NCBI RefSeq assembly: GCF_038039215.1
Contig: NZ_JBBPCL010000001.1
Coordinates: 4,464,001-4,528,000, forward strand
Direction: 5' to 3'
DNA: 64,000 nt
Origin: Pseudonocardia sp. T1-2H
GTDB taxonomy: Bacteria > Actinomycetota > Actinomycetes > Mycobacteriales > Pseudonocardiaceae
A program made the translations under genes and the position numbers. This document shows positions 26,027 to 34,011 of this stretch, piece after piece; positions within the stretch are counted from its first letter, which is position 1, and every line of letters begins with the position of its first letter. A model generated the notes under the pieces. That model searched no databases, was not told the DNA's origin, and saw nothing but the letters and a program-made list of their open reading frames with translations.

Positions 26027-27763
26027 ATGCGCGTGATGGCCCAGATGGGCATGGTCATGAACCTCGACAAATGCATCGGGTGCCACACCTGCTCGGTGAC
26101 CTGCAAGCAGGCGTGGACCAACCGCAGCGGCGTCGAGTACGTCTGGTTCAACAATGTCGAGACCCGCCCCGGACAGGGCTACCCGCGCCGCTACCAGGAC
26201 CAGGAGAGGTGGAAGGGCGGCTGGGTGCGCAACCGCCGCGGCCGGCTACAGCTCAAGGCCGGCGGCCGGTTCAGGAAGCTGCTCACGATCTTCGCGAACC
26301 CGGTGTTGCCCAACATCCGCGACTACTACGAACCCTGGACCTACGACTACGCGAACCTCACCGACGCCCCGCTGGGCGACGACTTCCCCGTCGCGCAGCC
26401 GAAGTCGCTGCTCTCCGGTGAGCCGATGGCCATCGAGTGGAGCGCCAACTGGGACGACGACCTCGGCGGCGCCCCCGAACACGGCCCGCGCGACCCCATC
26501 GTGGAGCGGCTGCGCGCCGAGTCGCAGGAGAAGGTCAAGTTCTCCTACGAGCAGGCCTTCATGTTCTTCCTGCCGCGCATCTGCGAGCACTGCCTCAACC
26601 CGTCCTGCGTGGCGTCGTGCCCGTCCGGGGCGATGTACAAGCGCGCCGAGGACGGCATCGTGCTGGTCGACCAGGACCGGTGCCGGGGCTGGCGGATGTG
26701 CGTCACCGGCTGCCCGTACAAGAAGGTCTACTTCAACCACCGCACCGGCAAGGCCGAGAAGTGCACGTTCTGCTACCCCCGGGTCGAGGTCGGGCTGCCC
26801 ACCGTGTGCAGCGAGACCTGCGTGGGCCGGCTGCGCTACATCGGACTGTTCCTCTACGACGCCGACCGGGTCACCGCGGCGGCCTCGGTCGAGAACGAGC
26901 AGGACCTCTACGAGGCCCAGCTCGACCTGCTGCTCGACCCGACCGACCCCGCGGTGCTCGATCACGCCCGCCGCGACGGCATCGCCGAGGACTGGCTGGA
27001 GGCCGCCCGCCGCTCCCCGGTGTACCGGCTGGCCAAGACCTACCGGGTGGCGCTGCCGCTGCACCCGGAGTTCCGCACGATGCCGATGGTCTGGTACATC
27101 CCGCCGCTGTCCCCGGTCGTCGACCGGCTCGCCGAGACCGGCCACGACGGCGAGGACGCCGCCAACCTTTTCGGCGCCATCGACGCGCTGCGCATCCCGA
27201 TCGGGTACCTCGCCGAGCTGTTCACCGCGGGCGACCCCGCGCCGGTGCGCGGCGTACTGCAGAAGCTGGCCGCGATGCGCTCCTACATGCGTGACGTGAC
27301 GCTGGACCGGCCCCACAACGAGTCGATCGCGACGGCAGTCGGGATGACCGGCGGCGAGATCATCGAGATGTACCGGCTGCTGGCGATCGCCAAATATGAG
27401 GAGCGCTACGTCATCCCGACCGCCTACTCCGGCGAGGCCCACCAGCTCGAGGAGCTCGGCTGCAGCCTCGACGTCGACGGCGGTCCGGGCATGATCGGCA
27501 GCGGCCCGTTCGGCGAGGCCTCCGGTCGCGCGACCCCGGTGTCGGTGGAGACGTTCCACGCGCTGCGCGACCGGCAGACCAGCGACCACATCGCCGACCC
27601 GGGCGAGCGGGGCGCCCGGATCAACCTGCTGAACTGGGACGGTAAGGGCCGCCCTCCGGGGCTGTTCCCGCCGCCGCGGCAGACACCACCGGGCCCCGGA
27701 GACCTCACTGCAGGCGGCGCCGCGGCGGCGCGGACGGCCGAGCTCGGCGAGGACGGGCGATGA
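26027..27763 (+). CDS. narH: respiratory nitrate reductase beta subunit
   Basis: This 578-residue electron-transfer subunit has the NarH cysteine clusters: NLDKCIGCHTCSVTCKQAWT, CEHCLNPSCVASCPSGAMYK, DRCRGWRMCVTGCPYKKVYF and KCTFCYPRVEVGLPTVCSET. The Trp in CRGWRMC marks the [3Fe-4S] cluster. It passes electrons from the NarI hemes to NarG. The length is longer than in enterobacteria (about 510), with a Pro- and Ala-rich tail. The stop overlaps the narJ start (ATGA). Confidence 0.95.
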   Translation: MRVMAQMGMVMNLDKCIGCHTCSVTCKQAWTNRSGVEYVWFNNVETRPGQGYPRRYQDQERWKGGWVRNRRGRLQLKAGGRFRKLLTIFANPVLPNIRDYYEPWTYDYANLTDAPLGDDFPVAQPKSLLSGEPMAIEWSANWDDDLGGAPEHGPRDPIVERLRAESQEKVKFSYEQAFMFFLPRICEHCLNPSCVASCPSGAMYKRAEDGIVLVDQDRCRGWRMCVTGCPYKKVYFNHRTGKAEKCTFCYPRVEVGLPTVCSETCVGRLRYIGLFLYDADRVTAAASVENEQDLYEAQLDLLLDPTDPAVLDHARRDGIAEDWLEAARRSPVYRLAKTYRVALPLHPEFRTMPMVWYIPPLSPVVDRLAETGHDGEDAANLFGAIDALRIPIGYLAELFTAGDPAPVRGVLQKLAAMRSYMRDVTLDRPHNESIATAVGMTGGEIIEMYRLLAIAKYEERYVIPTAYSGEAHQLEELGCSLDVDGGPGMIGSGPFGEASGRATPVSVETFHALRDRQTSDHIADPGERGARINLLNWDGKGRPPGLFPPPRQTPPGPGDLTAGGAAAARTAELGEDGR

Positions 27764-28413
27764 ACGGTTACGGCGAACGGGCCCGGGCGGCGGTGCTGCA
27801 GGCGGCCTCGGTGTGTCTGCAGTACCCCGACGATGCCGTGCTGGCGACACTGCCGGTCGTCCGGGACGCGGTCGGCGCCTTACCCGAGGGCAGACCGCGG
27901 GAGCGACTGGGCGCCTTCCTCGACTCCGCCGCGGCCACCCCACCCGGCGAGCTGGCTCAGCACTATGTCGGCGTCTTCGACACCCGGCGGCGGTGCTGCT
28001 TATACCTGACCTGGTGGACCGACGGCGAGACCCGGCGCCGCGGCGGTGCGCTCGCCGCGCTCAAGGCCCGCTACCGGGCCGCCGGGGTCGAGCTGGACAG
28101 CAGCGAGCTGCCCGACTTCCTGCCGGTGGTGCTCGAATTCGCCGCCACCGCCGATCTCGCCGACGGGCTCCAACTACTGCAGGAGCACCGGGCCGGTGTC
28201 GAGCTGCTGCGGCTTGCCCTGCTCGATGTGCCCACGCCGTACGCCGCGCCCGTCGAGGCGGTCTGCGCGCTGCTACCGGGGCCCTCCCCGGCCGACGTCG
28301 CCGCGGCCAAGGCACTCGCGCGCAGCGGACCACCGCGGGAGCAGGTCGGGCTCGAACTCCCGCCGTTCGCACTGCGACCCACGGCATCGGGACCGCCGGG
28401 AGAACACCGATGA
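27760..28413 (+). CDS. narJ: nitrate reductase assembly chaperone
   Basis: This 217-residue protein belongs to the NarJ/TorD chaperone family, which holds apo-NarG while molybdenum cofactor is inserted and is not part of the final enzyme. The marker is the segment HYVGVFDTRRRCCLYLTWW with ELPDFLPVVLEF further on. It overlaps narH by 4 bp at the start and narI by 4 bp at the end, indicating translational coupling. Confidence 0.93.
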   Translation: MNGYGERARAAVLQAASVCLQYPDDAVLATLPVVRDAVGALPEGRPRERLGAFLDSAAATPPGELAQHYVGVFDTRRRCCLYLTWWTDGETRRRGGALAALKARYRAAGVELDSSELPDFLPVVLEFAATADLADGLQLLQEHRAGVELLRLALLDVPTPYAAPVEAVCALLPGPSPADVAAAKALARSGPPREQVGLELPPFALRPTASGPPGEHR

Positions 28414-29135
28414 ACTGGCAGGACGTGCTGCTGTGGGCCGTGCTGCCCTACGTCATGGTCGTCGTGCTCGTCGGCGGCACCATCTGGCGTTACCGCTACG
28501 ACAAGTTCGGCTGGACCACCCGCTCATCAGAGCTGCACGAGTCACGGCTGCTACGCGTCGGCAGCCCCCTGTTCCACTTCGGGCTCCTCGTCGTGATCAT
28601 CGGGCACGTGATCGGACTGATCATCCCGAAAAGCTGGACCGACGCGGCCGGGCTGAGCCAGCAGGCCTACCACGTACAGGCCCTGCTGCTCGGCGGCATC
28701 GCCGGGTTCTGCACCCTGGCGGGGGTCGCGATCCTGATCTACCGGCGGCGGACCACCGGTCCGGTCTTCATGGCCACCACGCGCAACGACAAACTGATGT
28801 ACGTCGTGCTCGTCGCAGCCATCGTCGCCGGGTTGGCGACCACCCTGCTCGGCGCGGCCGGCGGCGAGGAGCACAACTACCGGCTGACGGTCGCGCCGTG
28901 GTTCCGGTCGCTGTTCGTGCTTCAACCCGACATCGCGAGCATGGCCGGGGCCGGGCTGGCGTTCCAGCTGCACACCCTCATCGGCCTGCTGCTGTTCACG
29001 ATCTGGCCGTTCACCCGGCTGGTCCACGCATTCACCGCGCCGCTGGGCTACCTGTTCCGGCCCTACATCGTCTACCGATCACGGCGGGGCGGACCGGCCG
29101 CGCGCCCGGCACGCCGCGGTTGGGAACGGATCTGA
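28410..29135 (+). CDS. narI: respiratory nitrate reductase gamma subunit (cytochrome b)
   Basis: This 241-residue membrane protein has five hydrophobic segments, starting at VLLWAVLPYVMVVVLVGGTI. Heme-ligand histidines are expected in SPLFHFGLLVVIIGHVIGL and in LAFQLHTLIGLLLFTIWPFT with the following LVHAF. It oxidises menaquinol and passes electrons to NarH. It is the last gene of narGHJI. The 20 bases around its stop are repeated about 1 kb downstream, a sign of a later insertion event. Confidence 0.94.
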   Translation: MNWQDVLLWAVLPYVMVVVLVGGTIWRYRYDKFGWTTRSSELHESRLLRVGSPLFHFGLLVVIIGHVIGLIIPKSWTDAAGLSQQAYHVQALLLGGIAGFCTLAGVAILIYRRRTTGPVFMATTRNDKLMYVVLVAAIVAGLATTLLGAAGGEEHNYRLTVAPWFRSLFVLQPDIASMAGAGLAFQLHTLIGLLLFTIWPFTRLVHAFTAPLGYLFRPYIVYRSRRGGPAARPARRGWERI

Positions 29136-29599
29136 TGATCCTCCCGTGGAAAAGGACGAACCCGTGCAGAACACCTCTGGAGCGCTGGCCCGTGAGCAAC
29201 TGGAGGCGGCCAGGTCAGCGTCCAGCAGGCGCGCCACCTGCACCGGCTGCCGTCCGAAGGCGGGGAGGCCCGGCCGAACCTGCGATGCCGAGGATCAACC
29301 AGCACGCGGCGGCGGCTGCAAGGCCGGCCCCGTCCCGACGAGGTCGACGCGTTGATCGCCGCCCTCCACATGCCGGCCGCCCTCGTCACCCTCACCGGTG
29401 CCCCGCACGAGCAAATCTCGTCTTCTCCTGGTCCGCCCCCACCGAGGCGAGCAGCCACGCACCGTGAAACGACCTCTTACACGGGAGCATGCTGGTGATG
29501 GTGGGCTTCGACGGGTCCATCCCCAGTCAGCGCACTCCGGTCTACATCGGCGGGTGCAGCGCAGCCGGGTCGCCCGGGTGGTGGTTACGTCGCTCCGGT
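29136..29599 (+). other. degraded gene remains downstream of narI
   Basis: A GTG at 29163 begins VQNTSGALAREQLEAARSAS, which resembles the start of the cupin remnants at 30185 and 30591 and then loses frame. Further on, MLVMVGFDGS at 29489 resembles the start of a universal stress protein but also decays quickly. No intact gene is present. The content suggests that former neighbours of the nar operon were broken up. Confidence 0.4.
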
Positions 29600-29715
29600 C
29601 CCACCGCCCACGACGCGGGGAATCCAGATGATCGGAACACTGGGGCGGAGACCGCACATGGCCGTGAAATTGGGCGTCGCGGTCGCGGGTGAGGAACCGG
29701 AAATGCTGTCGTGCG
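29600..29715 (-). pseudogene. transposase core fragment (minus strand)
   Basis: The minus strand reads FRFLTRDRDAQFHGHV, a typical stretch of a DDE integrase-core transposase just before the second catalytic Asp. The following sequence continues in another frame (VPIIWIPRVV). The C-terminal part of the same kind of transposase lies nearby on the opposite strand (29846-30106), so the element has been rearranged. Confidence 0.5.
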
Positions 29716-29845
29716 GTGCCCCTCGGCTGACGTCGGGGCGCGTTCGGCGCCCGGCTCGGCGCGCTGGTGCAGGTCCCCGCCGACTGCGGTGAGGTCCCGG
29801 GCAGGGGCGACGCCGAGCTTTGGGTCGCGGCCGGCTGCCTCGGTG

Positions 29846-30106
29846 CGAGCACCACGGGCGAACGCCATCGCCGAACGGTTCGTCGGCAGCATCCGCCGCG
29901 AACTCCTCGACCAGATCCTCGTCATCAACCAACGCCACGTGTGCGGGGCGCTGTCCGAGTATGAGGACCACTTCAACCGCCATCGCCCACACCGCGCGCT
30001 GGTTCCCCTACGCCCGCTCCCAGAACGACGCCAGGACGACACCACGCGCGTCCGAGGACTTGACCGGCTCGGCGGCCTCCTCCACGTATATCAGCAGGTC
30101 GCATGA
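29846..30106 (+). pseudogene. transposase C-terminal fragment (integrase-core family)
   Basis: This open stretch encodes VRAPRANAIAERFVGSIRRE, the catalytic Glu region of a DDE transposase, then YEDHFNRHRPHRALVPLRP and the ending DRLGGLLHVYQQVA. The last 20 residues and the following noncoding end match the miniature element at 32284-32391, whose reading frame ends DRLGGLIHEYLQVA. About 25 bases after the stop a sequence close to the IR of that element (TTCGGGCACCCACA) marks the old right end of the insertion sequence. Confidence 0.7.
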
Positions 30107-30153
30107 CGTGAGCCGAGTTTCGGGCACCCACAGGCCCCGCTGCTCGACCGGAT

Positions 30154-30174
30154 CGCCGCGGCTGGGAACGGATC
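30154..30174 (+). repeat. direct repeat of the narI 3' end
   Basis: These 21 bases (CGCCGCGGCTGGGAACGGAT and one more) repeat 29112-29132 with one mismatch. The first copy encodes the last residues of NarI. The repeats bracket about 1 kb of transposase and gene debris. Confidence 0.75.
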
Positions 30175-30184
30175 AGTGAGCGCC

Positions 30185-30515
30185 GTGCAAAAGTCCTGCC
30201 TCGACGCGCTGGCCCGCAAACTGCTCGCCGCGGCCGGCGCATCATCCAGCGGCGCGCCGCGCGCACCGTCTAGGGTCACGAGCACGTACTCCGCCAGACT
30301 GTGATCGCACTGGCGGCCGGGCAGGCACTCGCCGAGCACGAGAACCCCGACGAGGCCACCGTCTACGTCCTCCATGGACGGATCCGCCTGGCCCCCGGCC
30401 TCGACTCCTGGGAGGCAGGAAAGGCGACCTGCTGATCGTCCCGCTCGCCCCGCACAGCCTGGAGGCTGTCGAGGACTCGGCCGTGCTGCTCACGGTGGCG
30501 AAGGCGGGTCGCTAG
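30185..30515 (+). pseudogene. cupin-domain protein, frameshifted
   Basis: Three frames must be joined to read this small cupin protein: the start VQKSCLDALARKLLAAAGAS, then RQTVIALAAGQALAEHENPD and VYVLHGRIRL, then a final frame reading GDLLIVPLAPHSLEAVEDSA and ending VAKAGR at 30515. A single-domain cupin of about 105 residues is the likely ancestor. Its position right after the repeated narI end suggests it was once the gene next to narI. Function unknown. Confidence 0.65.
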
Positions 30516-30590
30516 CTCCGATCACTGCTTCAGCGCCCGCAGCAGGGCGGCCGGCGACCGACCGCCGCGAAACGGATCAGGATGGGCACG

Positions 30591-30655
30591 ATGCAGACAT
30601 CCTCGCTCGACGCGCTGGCCGGGTGACTGCTCGCTGCGGCCACCACCACGCTGCC
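30591..30655 (+). pseudogene. second cupin gene start, remnant
   Basis: An ATG at 30591 begins MQTSSLDALAG and then meets a stop, followed by LLAAAT. It matches the first 20 codons of the cupin remnant at 30185, so this is a partial duplication. Confidence 0.5.
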
Positions 30656-30725
30656 TGGTTTCACGGGTGGAAGTACGGCCATTTGCTGGTCTGCGCATGG
30701 CTGGCGGGGGCTAACCTCGACTTTC

Positions 30726-30737
30726 ACACGATCGTGT
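30726..30737. promoter_or_regulatory. 12-bp perfect palindrome upstream of hmp
   Basis: The sequence ACACGATCGTGT is self-complementary and lies 36 bp before the flavohemoprotein ATG. Its place fits an operator or promoter element. No regulator gene is adjacent, and I cannot match it to a known nitric-oxide regulator site with confidence. Confidence 0.4.
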
Positions 30738-30773
30738 AGAGCGGAACCACAGGTCCTTCCGAGGAGTCCGCGA

Positions 30774-31982
30774 ATGATCTCAGACAGGTCCCGGCCCATC
30801 GTCGAGGCGACGCTGCCCGTGGTGGGGGAGAACATCCGGGAGATCGCCAGACGCTTCTACGAACACCTGTTCGCCAACCACCCGGAGCTGCTCGACGGCA
30901 CCTTCAACCGCGGCAACCAGGTTGACGGTTCCCAGCAGCAGGCGCTGGCCGGGTCGGTCGCGGGCTTCGCCACCGCGTTGGTCAACACCCCTGGTCGGGT
31001 GCCGGAGAAGCTGCTGTCGCGGATCGCGCACAAGCACGCGTCCCTTGGCATCCGGGCCGAGCAGTACCAGGTCGTCCACGACAACCTGATGTGGGCAATC
31101 GTGGACGTGCTGGGCGAGGCGGTCACGCCGGAGGTCGCGGCGGCGTGGGATGAGGTCTACTGGCTGATAGCCAACGCGCTGATCAACCAGGAGCGGGGCC
31201 TGTACAGCGCGCGCGGGGTGCGGCCGGAGACGGTGTGGCGGCAGTGGCAGGTCGAAAAGAAGATCCGGGAGACCGACGACGTGGTGACGTTCGTGGTCAA
31301 GCGGATCGACAACCGGCTGGTGAAGTCCTCGCTGCCGGGGCAGTACGTGACCGTGCTGATGCCGATGCCGGACGGGGTGCGCCAGCCGCGCCAGTACAGC
31401 CTGACTCGGGCCGACGACGGCGAACACCGGCAGTTTTCGGTCAAGCGGGTGGACGGCGACGGGAAGCCGGCCGGTGAGGTGTCGACGCTGCTGCACGACT
31501 CGGTCGCCGTGGGCGACGTGCTCACCCTGTCGCTGCCTTTCGGTGACGTCGTGCTCGACGATGCCGGGCGACCGGTGGTGTTCATCAGCGCGGGCATCGG
31601 GATCACCCCGATGGCCGGGATGCTGTCGCATCTGGTTGCGGCCGGCTCCGAGCTGCGGACTGTGCTGCTGCACGCAGATGTGCACGAGAGGTCGTTCGCG
31701 CTGCGCCGCCAGGTCGTCAGCGATGTTCTCGCGTTGCGCAACGCCTCGATCCACCTCTGGTATGAGAAGGGCACCGGCAGCAACGAGCCGGTGGACGGGG
31801 TCTACTCCGGGATGATGGACCTCTCCCAAGTCAAGTTGCCCGACAACGCCTGGTATTACCTGTGCGGGCCGATCCCGTTCCTGCAGGCGGTGCGCAGCGC
31901 GCTGATCGAACGGGACGTGGTGCCCCACGACATCCAATACGAGGTGTTCGGCCCCGACCTGTGGCAGGCGGATCTCGACTGA
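30774..31982 (+). CDS. hmp: flavohemoprotein, nitric oxide dioxygenase
   Basis: This 402-residue protein joins a globin domain (about residues 1-140) to an FAD- and NAD(P)H-binding reductase (about 150-400). The proximal heme histidine is in IAHKHASLGI. The flavin site is PRQYSLTRA, the nucleotide site begins PVVFISAGIGITPMAGM, and the C-terminal motif is WYYLCGPIPFLQAVRSAL. It oxidises NO to nitrate with O2 and NAD(P)H. Placed after narGHJI, it would remove NO formed from nitrite. The ATG at 30774 is the first plausible start. Confidence 0.93.
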   Translation: MISDRSRPIVEATLPVVGENIREIARRFYEHLFANHPELLDGTFNRGNQVDGSQQQALAGSVAGFATALVNTPGRVPEKLLSRIAHKHASLGIRAEQYQVVHDNLMWAIVDVLGEAVTPEVAAAWDEVYWLIANALINQERGLYSARGVRPETVWRQWQVEKKIRETDDVVTFVVKRIDNRLVKSSLPGQYVTVLMPMPDGVRQPRQYSLTRADDGEHRQFSVKRVDGDGKPAGEVSTLLHDSVAVGDVLTLSLPFGDVVLDDAGRPVVFISAGIGITPMAGMLSHLVAAGSELRTVLLHADVHERSFALRRQVVSDVLALRNASIHLWYEKGTGSNEPVDGVYSGMMDLSQVKLPDNAWYYLCGPIPFLQAVRSALIERDVVPHDIQYEVFGPDLWQADLD

Positions 31983-32084
31983 CGAGCCGTGGTCGCCGAG
32001 CGCGGGCAGCAGCTGCGCCCAGGCAGCCCTGTCCCGATTGGGACTCCGGCGACTGCCCGAGACGGCGTACAGCCGAGGCCCGCC

Positions 32085-32283
32085 CTCAACGGATGATCCC
32101 CAAGACCGGCGGCAAGCTGCGCCGCTTGGGGATTCCGACCGTGGCCGACCGGGTGGTCCAGGCGGCCCTGAAACTGGCGTTGAAGCCGATCTTCGAGGCG
32201 GACTTCCTGCCGTGTTCCTACGGGTTCCGTCCGAAGCGCCGAGCCCATTACGCGGTCGCGGAAGTGCATCAAGGGAACAAACG
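32085..32283 (+). pseudogene. group II intron reverse transcriptase fragment
   Basis: The frame reads MIPKTGGKLRRLGIPTVADR, VVQAALKLALKPIFEADF and SYGFRPKRRAHYAVAEVH, the N-terminal finger and palm part of a group II intron reverse transcriptase/maturase. It is cut at 32283 by the miniature inverted-repeat element. No catalytic YADD motif, maturase domain or intron RNA structure remains. Confidence 0.8.
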
Positions 32284-32391
32284 TGTGGGTGCCGAGAACG
32301 CCGTCACGTCATGCGACCTGCAGGTATTCGTGGATCAGTCCGCCGAGGCGGTCGCGTCGAAGTGCGTATGACGCGGTTCTCGGCACCCACA
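32284..32391 (-). mobile_element. 108-bp miniature inverted-repeat element
   Basis: Perfect 16-bp inverted repeats, TGTGGGTGCCGAGAAC at 32284-32299 and its complement at 32376-32391, bound 108 bp. On the minus strand the inside encodes only the last residues of a transposase, ending DRLGGLIHEYLQVA and a stop. That is the same ending as the transposase fragment at 29846-30106. It is thus an internally deleted, non-autonomous copy of that insertion sequence. No clear target duplication flanks it; the left neighbour is the reverse transcriptase fragment and the right neighbour a recombinase fragment. Confidence 0.75.
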
Positions 32392-32398
32392 GGCTATT

Positions 32399-33388
32399 TT
32401 CGCCACCACCGGCATCCGCCGTTCTGAGGCGGTCGCCGCACTCCTCGCGCACGTCGACCTCGGCGCGCGAGCGATCACCGTCTGGCACACACGCGTCGTA
32501 ACGGCCGGGAAGGCCCAGCCATCCGACGGCAAGAGCGAACGCTCCCGGCGCAGCCTCGCCCTCGACCGCCGGACCACGGCTGCCCTCGCCGCCCACGTCG
32601 CGAAGCTCGAGGACGAGAAGCGCTCGTTCGGTCGCAACTACTCCGACCACGGCCTGCTCTTCTGCTGGCCCGACGGCCGCCCGATCCACCCCGACACGAT
32701 CACCGAACAGTTCAGCCGGCTCGTCGACCGTGCCGGCCTCCCGCATATCACACTCCACCAGGTACGTCACACCCACGCCACGATGTCACTTCGCGCGGGA
32801 GTCAACCCGAAGATCGTGAGCAAGCGACTCGGTCACGCAACCGCTGGTGGGTGCGAGGCCGCTGGCGTCCGGGGCCCGCTCCCGTCCTGGCTCGTGTCGA
32901 TCCTGCGGGACCACATGGCGACGTTCGAGCTGGGCGAGGGTGGTCTCCTCTTCCCCAACGAGGCCGGCGGTGCACCGCGGCGGACGATCTTCCGTAGTCG
33001 GCACTGGCGCCCGGCCCTCGTTCGCGCCGGGCTGCTCGGTTCCGTGGTCGAGAAGGGCGACAAGTTCCAGGCCGCCTGGTCCACCGAGGACGGCCGTCCT
33101 CACCGCGAGCTGTTCGCGACTCGGGCCGCCGCGATCAAGACGGTTGCCCGGAAGCAGGCGGGCGGGCTCCGGTTCCACGACCTCCGGCACTCCTACGCCA
33201 CCTGACTCGTCGACGACGGAGTCCCGCCGAACATGGTGCAGCGGGTCATGGGCCACGAACGCTCGTCCACGACGCTCGACCTCTACACCCGCCGGACCAA
33301 CAACTCCGACCGCATCCTCCGGGCACTCGACGACGACCCGGCCGACGATGACGCAGACGACGACGGCGATGCTCCGCGGACCGCGTGA
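32399..33388 (+). pseudogene. chimeric tyrosine recombinase (integrase), two joined fragments with a stop
   Basis: One frame carries two recombinase pieces. The first (GIRRSEAVAALLAHVDL, then HQVRHTHATMSLRAGVNPKI and RLGHATA) has the first Arg, the H-x-x-R and the final His but no Tyr. At about 32846 it joins a second recombinase piece (WLVSILRDHMATFELGEGG, then FHDLRHSYAT, MGHERSSTTLDLYTRR with the Tyr). A TGA at 33203 interrupts the second at a place where family members usually have Trp. The start is missing at the miniature element. The gene ends about 90 bp before the 3' end of tRNA-Val(CAC), the usual place of an integrase. Confidence 0.8.
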
Positions 33389-33422
33389 TGCCTTTCTGAT
33401 GCCTTTCCGACCCCGAACATGA

Positions 33423-33472
33423 CGAAGGCCCTGGTCTCAGATCCGCGGTTAAGCGGCTGACCAGGGCCTTCG
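33423..33472. terminator. 14-bp stem-loop, likely bidirectional terminator
   Basis: CGAAGGCCCTGGTC at 33423 pairs perfectly with GACCAGGGCCTTCG ending at 33472, with a 22-base loop. It lies between the integrase pseudogene and the converging tRNA-Val gene and could stop transcription from both sides. Confidence 0.7.
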
Positions 33473-33477
33473 GCAAG

Positions 33478-33549
33478 TGGGCGATACTGGGATCGAACCA
33501 GTGACCTCTTCGGTGTGAACGAAGCGCTCTCCCCCTGAGCTAATCGCCC
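33478..33549 (-). tRNA. tRNA-Val (CAC)
   Basis: The minus strand folds as a tRNA: acceptor GGGCGAT pairs with ATCGCCC, the D arm contains AGCTCAGGGGGAGAGC, the anticodon loop TTCACAC gives CAC, and the T arm contains GGTTCGATCC. No CCA is encoded. The integrase pseudogene ends close to its 3' side, so this gene probably holds the attachment site of the island to its left. Confidence 0.92.
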
Positions 33550-33570
33550 GCTGCCGTGGAGAACACTACA

Positions 33571-34011
33571 TCACCCCAGGATCGGGCTCTTCAACCAGGT
33601 CCACCCATCGAGCCCGACCCAGCCCGCGACCAGGTACAACGCGTTGAGCAGCCACAGCGTCGCGAGGACGATCAACCCGGTCACGGTCAGCACGAGGAGC
33701 TTGACGAACAGGTTCTGCCGGCCGAGCCAGTCCGTCCAGGCGTCGTACTTGCCACGGGCGAACTGCAGGACGCGCTTGGCCCACATGAACTCGGACCCGA
33801 GGATCGCGAGGCCCGCGAAGACGATCAGCCAGCCGGGGCCGGGGTACGGGATCGCGACGATGCCGCCGATGAGCACGAGCGTGCCGATCACGCCCACGAC
33901 GACGCGGTAGACGCGGAGCTGCCCGGGCTTCTCCGCGATGCGATCGCGGAACCCGGTGATCCGATCGCCGAATCGCCCGAGGGCCGACTGTGTCTCGTCC
34001 GTCTCGCTCAG
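33571..34011 (-). CDS. PGPGW-motif membrane protein (TIGR02611 family)
   Basis: This protein of about 146 residues has a hydrophobic segment ending in the family motif VAIPYPGPGWLIVFAGLAIL, then EFMWAKRVLQFARGKYDAW, and two further helices near the C terminus. Function unknown. No ATG or GTG stands in front of the family-like start; a CTG at 34011 overlapping the stop of the anti-sigma gene is one possibility, so the start is uncertain. It is the third gene of the sigma factor operon. Confidence 0.7.
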   Translation of the reverse strand: MSETDETQSALGRFGDRITGFRDRIAEKPGQLRVYRVVVGVIGTLVLIGGIVAIPYPGPGWLIVFAGLAILGSEFMWAKRVLQFARGKYDAWTDWLGRQNLFVKLLVLTVTGLIVLATLWLLNALYLVAGWVGLDGWTWLKSPILG

